DNA of 64,000 nt, taken from NCBI RefSeq assembly GCF_008806595.1, contig NZ_VZRB01000043.1, positions 1 through 64,000 on the forward strand, given 5' to 3'. Origin of the DNA: Streptomyces luteolifulvus. Lineage in GTDB: Bacteria; Actinomycetota; Actinomycetes; Streptomycetales; Streptomycetaceae. Shown here one piece after another: positions 15,967 through 24,789 of this stretch. The position numbers and the translations under genes were made by a program. Positions within the stretch are counted from its first letter, which is position 1; every line of letters starts with the position of its first letter. Below the pieces are notes generated by a model. That model was not told the origin of the DNA. It worked only from the letters and a program-made list of their open reading frames with translations, and did no database searches.

Positions 15967-16068
15967 CGGGGCAGGTGGCTGTGGCTCCACCGTCCAGCCG
16001 TCCACCCGCCGGTGGGGCGGCTGGACGGCTGGACGGTGAGAGGGACGGCAGGCCGGAAGGACGCCGGA

Positions 16069-17991
16069 TCAGCCCTTGGTGTTGGTGCCGGTGTGCCAGA
16101 TCGGCTTGCCCTCGTCGTAGATCACCACGTTGCCGTCCATCTGGACGACGAGCTTGGCGTTGGGGTGGTTCTCGGTGCCGGAGGAGAACAGATGGCGGCT
16201 CGGGTCCGCCGGGTTGATGAGGAACAGTTCCCCGTTGTCGAACACGGCCTGGGCGTTTGCGCCTGCGGCGACCTCCTGGCCATCGGCGTTCTTCGCCTTC
16301 CAGAGGGGCTGGTTGCTCCGGCTGTCGATGATCTGGAGTTGGCCTTGTTCCGTGAGGACCAGCCGGACCGTGCCCGAGTCGACCATGTTCCGGTCGGTGT
16401 GGTCGAAGCTGTTGAAGGTGAAGATCGTCTTGCTCTCGACGACCATGTTGGTGTTCATCTGGCCCTCTGCCAGCCGGTCCAGCACAGGGAGCGACGGCAG
16501 GAAGGCGTACACGGCCCCCTCGGTCCGTACGAACTGGGAGAACTTCAGCGGGACCGGCCCCTCGGGCCCCGGCCAGGAGACAGTGGTCTCCTCGCCCGCC
16601 ACGGCGTCGGCGCCGGTGGGGTGGTCACCGGGCGGCACCTTCTTGTTGTGGGTGTTGGGGTTGGGCCTGGGGAAGGTCTCGTCGTTCATCCAGTCCCGCT
16701 GAATGAACTCGAACTGCCGGTAGAGGTCGGCCTGGTAGCTGACGAAGACCAGGCCCCGGGGCGCGTCCGGGCCGTTGAGCACGGAGGCGGACGGGTCGAA
16801 CGGCAGCCCGTACGGGATGCCGCGGCGCATGATCCGGCGGTGGTTGAACTGAGTGTCCTTGACCGGCTTGTCCGGCTTCCTCGGGTCGACGAAACCGTCC
16901 CGGGGGTTGGTCTTGCGCAGATGCGACCACAACGGGGTGAGCTTCCCGTCGAGGTCGTCGGCGAACGAGATGTCGTTGTCGCCCGACGACTCCGAGTTGT
17001 TCGACATGTCGGCGTGCGGGCACTTCGCCACGGGAGTACCCGAGCGCCAGCGACCGACCACGCGGGCCGCCAGCCACTCGGTGGTGGCATCGTCGGGCAC
17101 CGCCTTCTTCTGCTTCAGCACCGCCAGCTGCTGGGCGACGCCGGCCCACCAGGCGGGCACGTCCTGGGCCAGCCGGCGCACCACCTGGAAGGAACCGAAG
17201 TGCGCCCACTCCGGGTACGGCAGCGGGTGCGGCCGTTCCCGCCGGAGTCCGACGACGAACTCCCCGGGCTTGACGAGGATGGTGCCGGGGTGGCCCTTCT
17301 CGTAGACGGGGTCGGGGATGTCCTCGGGCTCGTCGAGGTGCATGATCGCCGGCTCACTGACGCCGTCCTTGAAACCGAAGTGCTCCCGGCCCCGGCGGGG
17401 GCCTTCGAGGGTGGCGCCGTCCTGTTCGTAGACGGTGACGATGGTGGCGCGGGCGAGATCCTGGCGCACGTCACCGAGGGTGGCGCGGAGTGTCTGCGGA
17501 TCGTCGGCGGCGAGGGTGAGCACCGCGTGGACCCGTCCGTCACCGAAGTTTCCGAAGAGCCAGTTCTGGGGGGCGTTCTGGCCGGTGTCGCCGAGTGCCT
17601 GGGCGCGTTTCGCCGGGCCCTCCACGAAAGCCTTCAGCGGGCCGTCGGTGGTGTTGTTGTCGACGCCGGGGAGCGGATTGCGGCCGACGAGGAACTGCAG
17701 TCCGTCGAAGGTGAGACCGAGGCCGTACCACAGGGCGTTGAGGTTCTTCGGGTCGTCGCCACCGGAGTACGAGCGAGCCCGGGAGAACTCCCTGTTGAAC
17801 TTCGCGACATCCCTGGTGTTGGCGATGAGCGGACGTAGCTTCTTCAACCACGCACGCGCCAGTTGCTGGTCCTCGAAACGGAGGAACAGAAGCTGCATGT
17901 GGTCCTTCTTGAATCCGGCGAGGACATCGCCCTGGATGTCGGTGTTCTCACGCAGGAACAGGTCTCTCGGATCGGTTGTGGCCGTGGCCAT
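16069..17991 (-). CDS. DyP-type peroxidase with a C-terminal bulb-type lectin domain
   Basis: A 640-residue heme peroxidase of the long bacterial/fungal-like DyP class. The distal aspartate lies in GFKDGVSEP (Asp209), the proximal heme-ligand histidine in SHLRKTNPR (His357), and the distal arginine in MRRGIPYG (Arg389/390). Residues 520-640 form a B-lectin-like beta-prism with one exact mannose-site pattern QxDxNxVxY (QMDGNVVIY, about 617-625). Canonical DyPs lack this module. No Sec or Tat signal is visible at the N-terminus, so export is unclear. ATG 17991 follows GGAGGA. The divergent radical copper oxidase is a likely source of its hydrogen peroxide. Confidence 0.93.
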   Translation of the reverse strand: MATATTDPRDLFLRENTDIQGDVLAGFKKDHMQLLFLRFEDQQLARAWLKKLRPLIANTRDVAKFNREFSRARSYSGGDDPKNLNALWYGLGLTFDGLQFLVGRNPLPGVDNNTTDGPLKAFVEGPAKRAQALGDTGQNAPQNWLFGNFGDGRVHAVLTLAADDPQTLRATLGDVRQDLARATIVTVYEQDGATLEGPRRGREHFGFKDGVSEPAIMHLDEPEDIPDPVYEKGHPGTILVKPGEFVVGLRRERPHPLPYPEWAHFGSFQVVRRLAQDVPAWWAGVAQQLAVLKQKKAVPDDATTEWLAARVVGRWRSGTPVAKCPHADMSNNSESSGDNDISFADDLDGKLTPLWSHLRKTNPRDGFVDPRKPDKPVKDTQFNHRRIMRRGIPYGLPFDPSASVLNGPDAPRGLVFVSYQADLYRQFEFIQRDWMNDETFPRPNPNTHNKKVPPGDHPTGADAVAGEETTVSWPGPEGPVPLKFSQFVRTEGAVYAFLPSLPVLDRLAEGQMNTNMVVESKTIFTFNSFDHTDRNMVDSGTVRLVLTEQGQLQIIDSRSNQPLWKAKNADGQEVAAGANAQAVFDNGELFLINPADPSRHLFSSGTENHPNAKLVVQMDGNVVIYDEGKPIWHTGTNTKG

Positions 17992-18350
17992 GGAGTCACT
18001 TCCTCCGGGAATTTCGGCTGGATGATCTCGACTGGCCGTACCACGCAGGAACACGCCGACGGGACGCTCTCGGGTTATTCACCCGATCAATCAGGGTCTT
18101 CTGCCCGATTGCCGGAGCGCAGGCGTATTCGGTGAAGTCCGGCTGCGACGCCGTGCGCCCCGCTATATGGGCTGAGCTGAATTCAGGTGTCGTTCGCCCG
18201 AGTGGACTTCAGGACATGACAACGGATTGACCACCGCAAAACATGGCAATCGCTGAAAGTGTGCGTGGCGCGGCCATTGATCCGCGCCGCGCTCCACGGC
18301 CTTCCCTTCCTTTTCCCTTTCCCTGCTCCGCCCTGCCGGCAAGGAGACTC
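17992..18350. promoter_or_regulatory. Divergent intergenic region of the peroxidase and copper oxidase genes
   Basis: The 359-bp gap must hold both promoters. It is visibly AT-richer than its surroundings (for example GTTATTCACCCGATCAATC near 18070 and CGCTATATGGGCTGAGC near 18160). A GGAAC at 18048-18052 recalls an ECF -35, but no matching -10 was found at the right distance. No small gene is evident. Confidence 0.55.
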
Positions 18351-20309
18351 ATGGCCCACAGAAGACTGTCCGCGATCCGCACGGCGTGCTTGGTCGTGTC
18401 CGCGGTGACCGCCACAACCGTGTGGGGCGCCCCCGCCGCCCTGGGACACGACGACGCCCACCATGCCCCGTCCGCCCCCGCCGGCGAGTCCGGCGAGTCC
18501 GGCAAGTCCGCGAAGTTCCGTGTGACGGAACAGCAGATCAAGAAGAACATCGTCCCGGGAGAGGCGGCCGCCCTGGGCGAGCAGCACGCCCGGGAGCACG
18601 CCCGCCTCCGGGCGGGGGTCCAGGCCCTGTCGGACGAGTACCCTCAGGCGACGCGCACGGAGCGACTGCGGCAGCTGACCGCGTCACAGGCGGAGACCAA
18701 CCAGCAGTACCCCGCCGAGCAGTTCGGCCGGTTCAACGAGTACGTCAACTCGCCGGACTACGGGGACCACGTCGCCATGCTGCCCACCGGCAAGGTGCTG
18801 CTTTTCTCCTTCGAGCCGATCCAGGCCAACCCCCAGAAGGAGACCGCCCCCACCGACGTGATCGGCAAGGAGAACGCGGGCCGGGCCTTCCTGTGGGACC
18901 CCTCCATGGGAACGGGTCCCTCCGCGTTCAAGCAGGTCACTCCGCCGTCGGTGGTGATGCCGGACGGCACGGGCGAGGCACGCCCGGCGCCGTTCTTCTG
19001 CTCCGGTCATGCGTTCCTGCCCAACGGCATGCTGGGGGTGTTCGGCGGCAACCTCGGCGGCAACGGCGGCAGCGGCGCCAAACTGTCCCTGGTCTTCGAC
19101 CCGTGGACCGAGACCTGGTACCTCAACAAGGACATGTCGGTCGGCCGTTGGTACCCGGGTGTCGTGGAGGGTCCCGACGGCCGGCTGCTCATCATGTCGG
19201 GCCAGTCGGAGATCGGCTGGGGCACCCCGACCCCCATCGTGGAGCGCTTCCCCGCCAAGAACTTCCCGGTGCCGTGGCAGAAGAGCGACACGCCCACGAA
19301 CCTGCCCGTGGACGCGTTCGGCGCGCAGGCGCCCTTCACCAGGGACTATCCGCACCTGTTCACGCTGCGCGACGGCAAGGTCTACGGTCTCGGCCGGATG
19401 GACAACGAACAGTTCGTCTTCGACCTGACGACGGAGCAGCGCGCGAAGCTGCCGGACCGCCCCAACATCCCCTGCAAGGACCAGAGGGACGGGGGCGGCG
19501 AGGGCTGCAGCCCGGAGCGGATCAACGGTTCCGCGGTGGCGCTGCCCAACGGTTACCAGGGCCCGGACTCCGTCCTGGTCCTCGGCGGCAACCGGGACAA
19601 CGCGAACACGTACGAGCTGGTCAAGGGCGAGCGGTGGGTGACGCGACAGCCCCGGGCGTTCGGCCGGGCGAACGACAACACCCTCATCATGCCGGACGGC
19701 AACTTGTTCACGGTCAACGGCTCCTTCCACATCCGTAACTACGGCAACGGCATGTACAACCCGAACGCCCTGCCGAAGTACCGCCACACCGAGATGCGGG
19801 ACGCGCAGGGCAGTTGGACGCTCGGCCCGGTGCAGCGGCTGCCGCGCGGCTACCACTCCAACGCGGTGCTCATGCCGGACGGCCGGGTCATGGTCACCGG
19901 TGACGAGGCCCAGCAGATCGCCAACGACCCTGACATCAAGGACGACATGCACGGCAGCATCGAGATCTTCGAGCCGTGGTACCTGCATGTGGGCGACCGG
20001 CCCGAACTCAACCAGGTCCCGGTCGACCCGGTGCGCTACAACTCCGCGTTCTCCGTGGACACCCGCACGCCGGACAAGATCGCTGGCGCCGTCCTGATCG
20101 CGCCGTCGACCGTGACGCACTCGACGAACTCCAACCAGCGCCATCTGAAGCTGAGGATCAACAGCGTCAACGACACCCGGCTCACCCTTCAGACACCGCC
20201 TTCGGCGGCCGACGCCCCGCCCGGGTGGTACATGCTGTTCCTGGTCGACGCCCGGGGTGTGCCGAGCGTCGCGAAGTGGGTGAAGCTGGAGCCGGCACAG
20301 ACCTCATGA
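18351..20309 (+). CDS. Secreted radical copper oxidase (galactose oxidase/glyoxal oxidase family)
   Basis: A 652-residue protein with a Sec signal peptide (MAHRRLSAIRTACLVVSAVT, cleavage near APAALG), a charged helical linker of about 100 residues, a Kelch-type seven-bladed propeller and a C-terminal DUF1929 domain. All copper and cofactor residues are visible: Cys217 (FFCSGH) for the thioether bond, Tyr268 (GRWYPG), axial Tyr501 and His502 (GYHSN), and His590 (VTHSTN). Their spacing closely follows fungal galactose oxidase (228/272/495/496/581). The enzyme would oxidise a primary alcohol or aldehyde and release H2O2 outside the cell. AAGGAG precedes ATG 18351. Streptomyces GlxA is a relative, but the N-terminal part differs. 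Confidence 0.93.
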   Translation: MAHRRLSAIRTACLVVSAVTATTVWGAPAALGHDDAHHAPSAPAGESGESGKSAKFRVTEQQIKKNIVPGEAAALGEQHAREHARLRAGVQALSDEYPQATRTERLRQLTASQAETNQQYPAEQFGRFNEYVNSPDYGDHVAMLPTGKVLLFSFEPIQANPQKETAPTDVIGKENAGRAFLWDPSMGTGPSAFKQVTPPSVVMPDGTGEARPAPFFCSGHAFLPNGMLGVFGGNLGGNGGSGAKLSLVFDPWTETWYLNKDMSVGRWYPGVVEGPDGRLLIMSGQSEIGWGTPTPIVERFPAKNFPVPWQKSDTPTNLPVDAFGAQAPFTRDYPHLFTLRDGKVYGLGRMDNEQFVFDLTTEQRAKLPDRPNIPCKDQRDGGGEGCSPERINGSAVALPNGYQGPDSVLVLGGNRDNANTYELVKGERWVTRQPRAFGRANDNTLIMPDGNLFTVNGSFHIRNYGNGMYNPNALPKYRHTEMRDAQGSWTLGPVQRLPRGYHSNAVLMPDGRVMVTGDEAQQIANDPDIKDDMHGSIEIFEPWYLHVGDRPELNQVPVDPVRYNSAFSVDTRTPDKIAGAVLIAPSTVTHSTNSNQRHLKLRINSVNDTRLTLQTPPSAADAPPGWYMLFLVDARGVPSVAKWVKLEPAQTS

Positions 20310-20341
20310 TCTCCAGCTGCAGATCCTGATCCCCGGGGTGC

Positions 20342-20379
20342 AGTGCGGGACCGCCCGCCTCGACGGGCGGTCCCGCACT
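20342..20379. terminator. Bidirectional hairpin terminator
   Basis: A perfect 16-bp inverted repeat (20342-20357 and 20364-20379) with a 6-nt loop lies between the convergent copper oxidase and PH-like genes. Confidence 0.85.
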
Positions 20380-20452
20380 CCGGGCATCCGGTCCGGAGTG
20401 CGCGGCGGCGGTCCGTCGATACAGCCGACGCACCTGCCGGGTTTCCGCAACC

Positions 20453-21154
20453 TCACCCCATCCCGGCCAGAACCCCCAGCAACACCGCCCCGGCCACTGC
20501 CGGCCCCATGACCTCATAGGCCCAGCGCACGGTCACCTCGCCCTGTGCCGTGGCCGCCTTGCCCCGGGCCTCCAGCAGAGCGCCCAGGTCGTCCATGATC
20601 TTGTCGGTCTCCGCGCGCATCGGCCCGTCGTCGACCGCGTGCGTGCCCGTGAGGCCGCCGCCCGTGCCGGCGCCCCACGCCCCCCGTGCTCCCCTGCTCC
20701 GGCCGCCCTTGCCTTCCTTCTCCGCCTCGGCCCGCGCCTGTCGCCGCGCCGCCCGGCTGCGGCCGCGCAGCGAGACCGGGATCGCCCACAGCTGGAACTT
20801 CGTGCCCGACTTGGCAAGGACCTCGTTCGAGTAGCCGGACCGGAACGTCTCGACCTGCCCCCACGGCAGCACGATCACCCGGAACGGGTTGCGGATCCGC
20901 AGCCGGTCCTCCCCCGCGAAGACCGCGGGCCGCAGCGTGAAGGCCATCACCAGCGGCACCACCAGGAGCAGCGTGGCGAGCGCCAGCCACGGTGTGCGCC
21001 CCTTGCCCACGACCAGCGCGTCGATGCCGAGCCAGAGGATGATGGCGAGCAGCAGCACGCCGCCCACGAGGCCCATCGGCGAGCGGTAGATCCGGTCCTT
21101 GGACACGGGTGCCGAGGGCTGCGGTGGTGGTGGCTGATGCTCGGGGGTCGTCAT
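20453..21154 (-). CDS. PH-like domain membrane protein
   Basis: A 233-residue protein. A proline-rich N-terminus (MTTPEHQPPPPQPSAPVSKD) is followed by two transmembrane helices (about residues 27-47 and 55-72), then a bacterial PH-type domain (RNPFRVIVLPWGQVETFR and KFQLWAIPV), a basic Arg/Ala/Gly-rich linker, and a C-terminal hydrophobic helix (VMGPAVAGAVLLGVLAGMG). Function is unknown. Members of this group are common in actinobacteria. It is divergent from deoC, and the block inserted next to it begins just beyond its 3' end. Confidence 0.82.
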   Translation of the reverse strand: MTTPEHQPPPPQPSAPVSKDRIYRSPMGLVGGVLLLAIILWLGIDALVVGKGRTPWLALATLLLVVPLVMAFTLRPAVFAGEDRLRIRNPFRVIVLPWGQVETFRSGYSNEVLAKSGTKFQLWAIPVSLRGRSRAARRQARAEAEKEGKGGRSRGARGAWGAGTGGGLTGTHAVDDGPMRAETDKIMDDLGALLEARGKAATAQGEVTVRWAYEVMGPAVAGAVLLGVLAGMG

Positions 21155-21247
21155 GGTCCCGATTGTGCACGACACCCTGGACACCGCTCGTACACGGTGG
21201 CGCCGTAAAGGATGAGCAGCGGATTCCTCTTCCGGGGTGTACAGCCG

Positions 21248-21259
21248 CTACGCGCGTAG
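21248..21259. promoter_or_regulatory. Palindromic operator before deoC
   Basis: Perfect CTACGCGCGTAG, one base upstream of the -10 box TATGCT. A protein bound here would cover the -35/-10 spacer. Confidence 0.87.
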
Positions 21260-21260
21260 A

Positions 21261-21266
21261 TATGCT
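21261..21266 (+). promoter_or_regulatory. -10 box of the leaderless deoC promoter
   Basis: TATGCT ends 6 nt before GTG 21273, so transcription should start at the start codon. Confidence 0.75.
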
Positions 21267-21272
21267 CGTCTG

Positions 21273-22235
21273 GTGACCATGCCCACCACCGCATCAGCCG
21301 CACACTCGCTCGCAGACGTCACCGCGTCGAACAGCACGCTGAGCCGCTTCCTCCACGGGCTGCCCGGCGTCGACGCGGTCGGCCTGGAGGCGCGCGCCGC
21401 CTCCCTCGGCACCCGTTCCATCAAGACGACCGCGAAGGCGTACGCCATCGACCTCGCCATCTCGATGGTCGACCTGACGACGCTGGAAGGCGCGGACACC
21501 CCGGGCAAGGTCCGGGCGCTCGGCGCCAAGGCGGTCCGGCCAGACCCGACCGACCGTACGACCCCCACCACGGCCGCGGTCTGCGTCTATCCCGACATGG
21601 TGGCCGTCGCCAAGGAGGCCGTCGCCGGCTCCGGTGTGAAGGTCGCCTCGGTCGCCACCGCCTTCCCGGCCGGCCGCGCCGCGCTCGAGGTGAAGCTGGC
21701 CGACGTGCGCGACGCGGTCTCCGCGGGCGCCGACGAGATCGACATGGTCATCGACCGCGGGGCGTTCCTCGCGGGCCACTACCTGAAGGTGTACGACGAG
21801 ATCGTCGCCGTGAAGGAGACCTGCGGGGCGGCCCGCCTCAAGGTCATCTTCGAGACAGGCGAGCTGTCGACGTACGACAACATCCGCCGGGCCAGCTGGC
21901 TCGGCATGCTGGCCGGGGCGGACTTCATCAAGACGTCCACCGGCAAGGTCGCCGTCAACGCCACGCCGGCGAACACGCTCCTCATGCTGGAGGCGGTCCG
22001 CGACTTCCGCGCCCAGACCGGGGTACAGGTGGGGGTGAAGCCTGCGGGCGGCATCCGCACCAGCAAGGACGCGATCAAGTTCCTCGTCCTGGTCAACGAG
22101 ACCGCGGGCGAGGACTGGCTGGACAACCACTGGTTCCGCTTCGGCGCCTCCTCGCTTCTGAACGACCTGCTGATGCAGCGGCAGAAGCTGGCCACCGGCC
22201 GCTACTCCGGTCCCGACTACGTGACGGTGGACTGA
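21273..22235 (+). CDS. deoC: Deoxyribose-phosphate aldolase
   Basis: A 320-residue class I aldolase that splits 2-deoxyribose-5-phosphate into glyceraldehyde-3-phosphate and acetaldehyde. The TIM-barrel signatures are VCVYPDMV, EIDMVIDRGAFLAG, KVIFETGEL, the Schiff-base strand DFIKTSTGK and GVKPAGGIR with the second catalytic lysine. The usual bacterial form is about 220-260 residues; this longer form with an N-terminal helical extension is common in actinobacteria and animals. GTG 21273 fits the leaderless promoter; ATG 21279 is 6 nt further in. It leads an operon with two aldehyde dehydrogenase genes that can consume the acetaldehyde. Confidence 0.95.
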   Translation: MTMPTTASAAHSLADVTASNSTLSRFLHGLPGVDAVGLEARAASLGTRSIKTTAKAYAIDLAISMVDLTTLEGADTPGKVRALGAKAVRPDPTDRTTPTTAAVCVYPDMVAVAKEAVAGSGVKVASVATAFPAGRAALEVKLADVRDAVSAGADEIDMVIDRGAFLAGHYLKVYDEIVAVKETCGAARLKVIFETGELSTYDNIRRASWLGMLAGADFIKTSTGKVAVNATPANTLLMLEAVRDFRAQTGVQVGVKPAGGIRTSKDAIKFLVLVNETAGEDWLDNHWFRFGASSLLNDLLMQRQKLATGRYSGPDYVTVD

Positions 22236-22240
22236 TCACC

Positions 22241-23677
22241 ATGGCATCCGCATTCGTATACGCACCGGCCCCCGAGTCCCGCGCGATCGTCGACATCGCG
22301 CCCTCGTACGGCCTGTTCATCGACGGCGAGTTCACCGAGGCGGCCGACGGCAAGGTCTTCAAGACGGTCTCGCCGAGCTCCGAGGAGGTCCTCTCCGAGA
22401 TCGCGCAGGCGGGTTCCGAGGACGTCGACCGCGCCGTCAGGGCCGCCCGCAAGGCCTTCGGGACATGGTCGGCGCTGCCCGGCTCCGAGCGTGCGAAGTA
22501 CCTGTTCCGCATCGCCCGGATCATCCAGGAACGCAGCCGTGAGCTGGCCGTCCTGGAGACCCTGGACAACGGCAAGCCGATCAAGGAGACGCGGGACGCC
22601 GACCTGCCGCTCGTCGCCGCGCACTTCTTCTACTACGCGGGCTGGGCCGACAAGCTCGACCACGCGGGCTTCGGCGCGAACCCGCGGCCGCTGGGCGTGG
22701 CCGGCCAGGTCATCCCGTGGAACTTCCCCCTCCTGATGCTGGCCTGGAAGATCGCCCCGGCCCTGGCGACGGGCAACACGGTCGTCCTGAAGCCGGCCGA
22801 GACCACCCCGCTCTCCGCCCTGTTCTTCGCTGACATCTGCCGTCAGGCGGGCCTGCCCAGGGGCGTGGTCAACATCCTTCCGGGATACGGCGACACGGGC
22901 GCCGCGCTCGTCGCCCACCCGGACGTGAACAAGGTCGCCTTCACCGGCTCCACCGCCGTCGGCAAGGAGATCGCGCGCGCGGTCGCGGGTTCCCACAAGA
23001 AGGTCACCCTCGAACTCGGCGGCAAGGGCGCCAACATCGTCTTCGACGACGCCCCGATCGACCAGGCCGTCGAGGGCATCGTGAACGGCATCTTCTTCAA
23101 CCAGGGCCAGGTCTGCTGCGCGGGCAGCCGGCTGCTGGTCCAGGAGTCGGTCCAGGACGAGCTGCTCGACTCCCTCAAGCGCCGGCTGTCCACGCTCCGC
23201 CTCGGCGACCCCCTCGACAAGAACACGGACATCGGCGCGATCAACTCCGCCGAACAGCTCTCGCGCATCACCTCGCTCGTCGCGCAGGGCGAGGCGGAGG
23301 GCGCCGAACGCTGGTCCCCCGCCTGCGAACTGCCCGAGAGCGGCTACTGGTTCGCCCCGACGCTCTTCACGAACGTCACCCAGGCCCACACCGTCGCCCG
23401 CGACGAGATCTTCGGCCCGGTGCTGTCCGTGCTCACCTTCCGCACTCCGGACGAGGCCGTCGCCAAGGCCAACAACACACCGTACGGCCTGTCGGCGGGC
23501 ATCTGGACGGAGAAGGGGTCGAGGATCCTCGCCGTCGCGAACAAGCTGCGCGCGGGCGTGGTCTGGTCCAACACGTTCAACAAGTTCGACCCCACCTCGC
23601 CGTTCGGCGGCTACAAGGAGTCGGGCTTCGGCCGCGAGGGCGGCCGCCACGGCCTGGAGGGGTACCTCGATGTCTGA
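22241..23677 (+). CDS. Aldehyde dehydrogenase (catalytically complete)
   Basis: A 478-residue NAD(P)-dependent aldehyde dehydrogenase. The oxyanion asparagine lies in VIPWNFPLLM, the general base in LELGGKGANIVF, the nucleophilic cysteine in NQGQVCCAGSR, and the cofactor site in EIFGPVLSV. It begins 5 bp after deoC and overlaps the next gene by 8 bp, so the three are an operon. The likely substrate in this setting is acetaldehyde from DeoC, giving acetate; that is inferred from the operon. Confidence 0.93.
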   Translation: MASAFVYAPAPESRAIVDIAPSYGLFIDGEFTEAADGKVFKTVSPSSEEVLSEIAQAGSEDVDRAVRAARKAFGTWSALPGSERAKYLFRIARIIQERSRELAVLETLDNGKPIKETRDADLPLVAAHFFYYAGWADKLDHAGFGANPRPLGVAGQVIPWNFPLLMLAWKIAPALATGNTVVLKPAETTPLSALFFADICRQAGLPRGVVNILPGYGDTGAALVAHPDVNKVAFTGSTAVGKEIARAVAGSHKKVTLELGGKGANIVFDDAPIDQAVEGIVNGIFFNQGQVCCAGSRLLVQESVQDELLDSLKRRLSTLRLGDPLDKNTDIGAINSAEQLSRITSLVAQGEAEGAERWSPACELPESGYWFAPTLFTNVTQAHTVARDEIFGPVLSVLTFRTPDEAVAKANNTPYGLSAGIWTEKGSRILAVANKLRAGVVWSNTFNKFDPTSPFGGYKESGFGREGGRHGLEGYLDV

Positions 23678-24596
23678 GAAGACCGAAAAGACTGAGCGAC
23701 TCTCCGTCTTCAAGACCTACAAGCTGTACATCGGCGGGAAGTTCCCGCGTTCCGAGAGCGGCCGGGTGTACGAGGTGACGACAGCAACATCAGCCGCTGA
23801 CGCGGCGGGCAAGGGAAAGTGGCTGGCCAACGCTCCCCTCTCGTCCCGCAAGGACGCCCGTGACGCGGTCGTGGCCGCGCGGAAGGCGTTCGGCGGATGG
23901 TCCGGCGCGACGGCGTACAACCGCGGCCAGATCCTCTACCGCATCGCCGAGATGCTGGAGGGCCGCCGCGAGCAGTTCGTCCGCGAGGTCGCCGACGCGG
24001 AGGGCCTGTCCAAGTCGAAGGCCGCGGCCCAGGTGGACGCGGCGATCGACCGGTGGGTCTGGTACGCGGGCTGGACCGACAAGATCGCCCAGGTGGTCGG
24101 CGGCGGCAACCCGGTGGCGGGACCGTTCTTCAATCTGTCCTCCCCCGAGCCGACCGGCGTGGTCGCGGTCCTCGCCCCGCAGGAGTCGTCCTTCCTGGGC
24201 CTGGTCTCCGTGGTCGCCCCGGTGATCGCCACCGGCAACACGGCGGTCGTGATCGCGAGCGAGAAGTCCCCGCTGCCGGCTCTGTCGCTGGGCGAGGTGC
24301 TGGCCACCTCCGACCTGCCCGGCGGAGTCGTCAACATCCTGTCGGGCCGTACGGCGGAGATCGCGGCGCCGCTGGCCGCGCACCAGGACGTCAACGCGAT
24401 CGACCTGGCCGGCGCGGACGACGTACTGGCGAAGGAGCTGGAGATCGCGGCGGCGGACAATCTGAAGCGGGTTCTTCGTCCACAGCCTGTGGATTACGCG
24501 ACGACACCGGGGACTGAGCGCATGACGGCGTTCCTGGAGACGAAGACGGTCTGGCACCCGACGGGGTCGCTGGGCGCGTCGGGCTCGTCGTACTGA
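23670..24596 (+). CDS. Truncated aldehyde dehydrogenase-like partner protein without the catalytic domain
   Basis: A 308-residue protein that matches only the NAD-binding and N-terminal part of aldehyde dehydrogenases (KLYIGGKFPRSESGR, FGGWSGATAYNRGQILYRIAEMLEGR, GVVAVLAPQESSFLGLVSVVAPVIATGN). The segments that would carry the catalytic cysteine and most of the catalytic domain are absent, and a short ending (VDYATTPGTERMTAFLETKTVWHPTGSLG) follows. There is no frameshift and the downstream DNA is a terminator, so it is a genuine short protein. Together with the upstream gene it reproduces, as two chains, the layout of ALDH16-type double-domain enzymes. A structural or oligomerisation role is likely. 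Confidence 0.85.
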   Translation: MSEKTEKTERLSVFKTYKLYIGGKFPRSESGRVYEVTTATSAADAAGKGKWLANAPLSSRKDARDAVVAARKAFGGWSGATAYNRGQILYRIAEMLEGRREQFVREVADAEGLSKSKAAAQVDAAIDRWVWYAGWTDKIAQVVGGGNPVAGPFFNLSSPEPTGVVAVLAPQESSFLGLVSVVAPVIATGNTAVVIASEKSPLPALSLGEVLATSDLPGGVVNILSGRTAEIAAPLAAHQDVNAIDLAGADDVLAKELEIAAADNLKRVLRPQPVDYATTPGTERMTAFLETKTVWHPTGSLGASGSSY

Positions 24597-24612
24597 GCCG
24601 CACCGAGACCGA

Positions 24613-24656
24613 GAGCCGCCTTCCCTCCGTCCCGGGCACGGCGGCTCCCCCTTTTT
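24613..24656 (+). terminator. Rho-independent terminator of the deoC operon
   Basis: GAGCCGCC/GGCGGCTC (24613-24620 and 24640-24647) is followed by CCCC and TTTTT at 24652-24656. Confidence 0.88.
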
Positions 24657-24687
24657 GTGGGGCTCGGTTCGCCTCCGGGGCGCTCCA

Positions 24688-24755
24688 GCCGGTGTCGAGG
24701 GTTCGACCGTGCTCAGCCCTTCGGGCCTCCGCGCGCTCGAACCCTCGACACCGGC
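24688..24755. repeat. Long inverted repeat, 19-bp perfect arms
   Basis: Arms 24688-24706 and 24737-24755 are exact reverse complements around a 30-nt loop that itself folds (GCCCTTCGGGC). It lies between convergent genes and is probably a second, bidirectional terminator. Confidence 0.85.
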
Positions 24756-24789
24756 GCGCCCCTTCGGCTCACTCGCCGCTCCCGCGCTG

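Noticed and set aside
18048..18075. ECF-type promoter (GGAAC) before the peroxidase/oxidase pair
   Set aside because: No matching -10 (CGTC-like) was found 16-18 bp away on the same strand.
7621..20452. Genomic island with tRNA attachment site or integrase
   Set aside because: No tRNA gene, integrase, transposase or flanking direct repeat was found at either edge, so the insertion mechanism is left open.
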